Source: Fidelibacterota bacterium
GTDB lineage: Bacteria > Bipolaricaulota > Bipolaricaulia > UBA7950 > UBA9294
Assembly: GCA_024278395.1 (NCBI GenBank)
Contig: JAJRTG010000002.1
Coordinates: 1 to 15,431, forward strand
Reading direction: 5' to 3'
DNA: 15,431 nucleotides
Below the pieces are notes generated by a model, which did no database searches, had not been told where the DNA came from, and saw nothing but the letters and a program-made list of their open reading frames with translations. Both the position numbers and the translations under genes were made by a program. This document shows, one piece after another, positions 13,455 through 15,431 of this stretch. Numbering within the stretch: the first letter of the stretch is position 1; each line of letters begins with the position of its first letter.

Positions 13455-15431
13455 CTAGAGCGACTCGTGCTCGGTGCGGGCGATGATCTCGTCCTGGAGG
13501 GCTTTGCTCAGGTCGCAGAAGTAGTCGGAGTAGCCGGCGACGCGCACGATCAGGTCGCGGTGCTCCTTCGGGTTCCGCTGCGCCGCGCGCAGGGTCGCGG
13601 CGTCGACGACGTTGTACTGCACGTGGTGGCCGCCGAGGGCGAAGTAGGTGCGCACCAGCTTGACGAACTTCCCGATCCCGTTCGGGTCGGCGAGGAGCCG
13701 CGGGGTGAGCTTCTGGTTGAGGAGCGTCCCGCCGGTGCGCAGGTGATCCAGCTTCGCCGCCGAGAGGAGGGCGGCGGTCGGGCCGTTGCGGTCCGCCCCC
13801 TGTACCGGGGATATCCCCTCGGACAGCGGCCTTCCGGCGTGGCGGCCGTCCGGGGTCGCGCCGGTCACCGCCCCGAAGTAGACGTGGACCGTGGTCGGGA
13901 GGAGGTTGATCCGGTACTCGCCTCCCTTGGTGTTCGGCCGCCCGTCGATCGCGGCGAAGAAGGCCTCGAAGACGCGCTTCATGATCTCATCGGCGTAATC
14001 ATCGTCGTTCCCGTACTTCGGGGTCCGGTTGACGAGGAGCTGGCGCAGAGGTTCGCTCCCGGCGAAATCATCCCGCAGGGCCGCGAGGAGCTCCGCCATC
14101 GTCACGTCCCTCCGGTCGAAGGCGTGGTACTTGAGTGCGGTCAGGGAGTCGGTCATCGTTCCCAGTCCCACCCCCTGGATGTAGGTCGAGTTGTAGCGGG
14201 CCCCGCCAGCGTGGTAGTCTAGTCCGGTCTCGATGCAGTCGTCGACCAGGAACGACAGGAACGGGGCGGGCATGTACCGTGCGTACAGCCGCTCGATCAC
14301 GTTGTTCCCCCGGATCTTGACGTCGATGAAGTGGCGCAGCTGCCGTTCGTAGGCGGAGAACAGCTCGTCGAACGACGTGAACCCGCGCGGATCCCCGGTC
14401 TCGGGCCCGATCCTCTCCCCGGTGCGCGGGTCGACCCCGTTGTTCAGGGTTATCTCGAGGACCTTCGGCATGTTGAAGTAACCGGTGAGGATGTAGGACT
14501 CCTTCCCGTACGCCCCGGTCTCCACGCACCCGCTCGCCCCGCCGCCCCGGGCGTCGGCGATCGATTTGCCCTGGCGGAGGAGCTCCTGCACGATCGCGTC
14601 GGCGTTGAACAGCGACGGCTGGCCGAACCCGGTGGCGATGATCTCCGCCGCGCGGGCGAGAAACCGGTCCGGGTTCACCTGGGACACCTGGATCCGCGCG
14701 TTCGGTTGGATCAGGCGCATCTCCTCGACCACGTCGAGGATCAGGTAGCTGATCTCGTTCACCGCGTCCCGCCCGTCCGGGGTCAGCCCGCCGGGATCGA
14801 CGGTGACAAAATCGGTGTAGGTCGCGCTCTCCTCCGCGGTCACCCCGACCTTCGGCGGGGCGGGCTGGTTGTGGAACTTGATCCACAGGCACTGGAGGAG
14901 CTCCTCGGCCTGGGCGCGGGTGAGGGTTCCGTCCTTCAGGCCCTGCTCGTAGAACGGCCATAAGTGCTGGTCGAGCCGCCCCGGGCTGAACGCGTCCCAG
15001 GTGTTCAGCTCCAACGTCACCCCGAGGTGGACGAACCAGTAGTACTGGATCGCCTCCCAGAGGTCGCGCGGGGCGTGGGCCGGGACGCGGGTGCAGACCG
15101 CGGCGATCCGTTCCAGCTCCCGCTTCCGTGTCGGATCGGTCTCGCGCTCGGCCCGGGCGCGGGCCGCCGCGGCGTGGCGGCGGGCGTAGGCGATCAGCGC
15201 CGCGGCGGCGATCCGCATCGCGGCCAGCTCCTCGTGCTTGTCGTGGGCGCGGGGATCGCCGAAGTAATCGAGGCCTTCGATCCGAGCGTCGATCTGCCGG
15301 ATGAACCCGAGCAGCCCGCGGTGGTAGATCTTGTCGTCGAGCACGGTGTGGCCCGGGGCGCGCTGCTCCATGAACTCGGTGAACACGCCGGCCCGAAACG
15401 CGGCGCCCCATTCGGGCGTCATCGCGGCGAA
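13455..15431 (-). CDS. hypD: Glycyl-radical enzyme, trans-4-hydroxy-L-proline dehydratase (HypD) type, N-terminus cut by window edge
   Basis: The frame is open to the right edge; about 658 residues are visible, and roughly 130 N-terminal residues are missing (HypD is close to 790). HypD removes water from trans-4-hydroxyproline to give pyrroline-5-carboxylate, which is then reduced to proline. Numbering from Met at 15422, Cys299 (GGGASGCVETG) is the thiyl residue and Gly630 (RVAGYSD) the radical glycine. All C. difficile HypD active-site positions I recall (F152, H160, D278, S334, F340, C434, E436, Y450, T645, G765) match here at one constant offset of 135, without gaps. It needs a radical-SAM activase, which is not in the window. 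The enzyme is oxygen-sensitive, implying anaerobic metabolism. It is not HypD of hydrogenase maturation. A related substrate cannot be excluded. Confidence 0.9.
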   Translation of the reverse strand, partial: FAAMTPEWGAAFRAGVFTEFMEQRAPGHTVLDDKIYHRGLLGFIRQIDARIEGLDYFGDPRAHDKHEELAAMRIAAAALIAYARRHAAAARARAERETDPTRKRELERIAAVCTRVPAHAPRDLWEAIQYYWFVHLGVTLELNTWDAFSPGRLDQHLWPFYEQGLKDGTLTRAQAEELLQCLWIKFHNQPAPPKVGVTAEESATYTDFVTVDPGGLTPDGRDAVNEISYLILDVVEEMRLIQPNARIQVSQVNPDRFLARAAEIIATGFGQPSLFNADAIVQELLRQGKSIADARGGGASGCVETGAYGKESYILTGYFNMPKVLEITLNNGVDPRTGERIGPETGDPRGFTSFDELFSAYERQLRHFIDVKIRGNNVIERLYARYMPAPFLSFLVDDCIETGLDYHAGGARYNSTYIQGVGLGTMTDSLTALKYHAFDRRDVTMAELLAALRDDFAGSEPLRQLLVNRTPKYGNDDDYADEIMKRVFEAFFAAIDGRPNTKGGEYRINLLPTTVHVYFGAVTGATPDGRHAGRPLSEGISPVQGADRNGPTAALLSAAKLDHLRTGGTLLNQKLTPRLLADPNGIGKFVKLVRTYFALGGHHVQYNVVDAATLRAAQRNPKEHRDLIVRVAGYSDYFCDLSKALQDEIIARTEHESL

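Noticed and set aside
14068..15411. A second long minus-strand frame over the hypD gene
   Set aside because: It is an out-of-frame shadow, Arg/Pro/Gly-rich, whereas the hypD frame matches the family throughout.

Overview
The window is bacterial, GC-rich (roughly 60-65% G+C in the genes I sampled) and densely coded. No stretch over 300 bases lacks a gene. It looks like chromosomal DNA of an anaerobe or facultative anaerobe: it carries most of a glycyl-radical enzyme, which oxygen would destroy, along with housekeeping genes (pyruvate kinase, RuvB, tRNA-Glu, a CDP-alcohol phosphatidyltransferase). I see no insertion sequence, phage gene, integrase or CRISPR array. I cannot place the phylum from this sequence. 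Eight of ten genes end in TAG and two in TGA.

Left half (1-9491, + strand): a cyclic-di-GMP and two-component signalling block. The end of a GGDEF diguanylate cyclase overlaps by ATGA a very large soluble histidine kinase (four GAF and two PAS domains, then a degenerate GGDEF-like tail). A stand-alone receiver protein and a receiver-HD-GYP (RpfG-type) phosphodiesterase follow at short spacing, apparently as one operon. After a 133-bp gap holding a good sigma70-type promoter comes a 1192-residue PAS/GAF sensor ending in a second HD-GYP domain. The likely logic is that one cyclase makes c-di-GMP, two HD-GYP proteins degrade it, and the kinase feeds phosphate to the two receivers. No membrane segments are evident in these proteins, so sensing would be cytosolic.

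Middle (9544-11644, - strand): a small coiled-coil protein built on a near-perfect 54-bp tandem repeat, with its own strong promoter and Shine-Dalgarno. Upstream of it is a full-length pyruvate kinase reading frame broken by a single in-frame TAG directly before the MVARGDLG motif.

Right part: tRNA-Glu(CUC) with its own promoter and rho-independent terminator (+), a small CDP-alcohol phosphatidyltransferase (+), then convergent to it ruvB (-), preceded by a glycyl-radical enzyme (-). The latter keeps every active-site position I recall for trans-4-hydroxy-L-proline dehydratase HypD at a constant numbering offset; its first ~130 residues lie beyond the right edge.

Most worth following up: the amber stop in pyruvate kinase, the degenerate GGDEF tail on the kinase, the 54-bp repeat gene, -10 boxes placed so close to the pyk and ruvB start codons that leaderless mRNAs are suggested, and the composition break inside the RpfG-type receiver domain.
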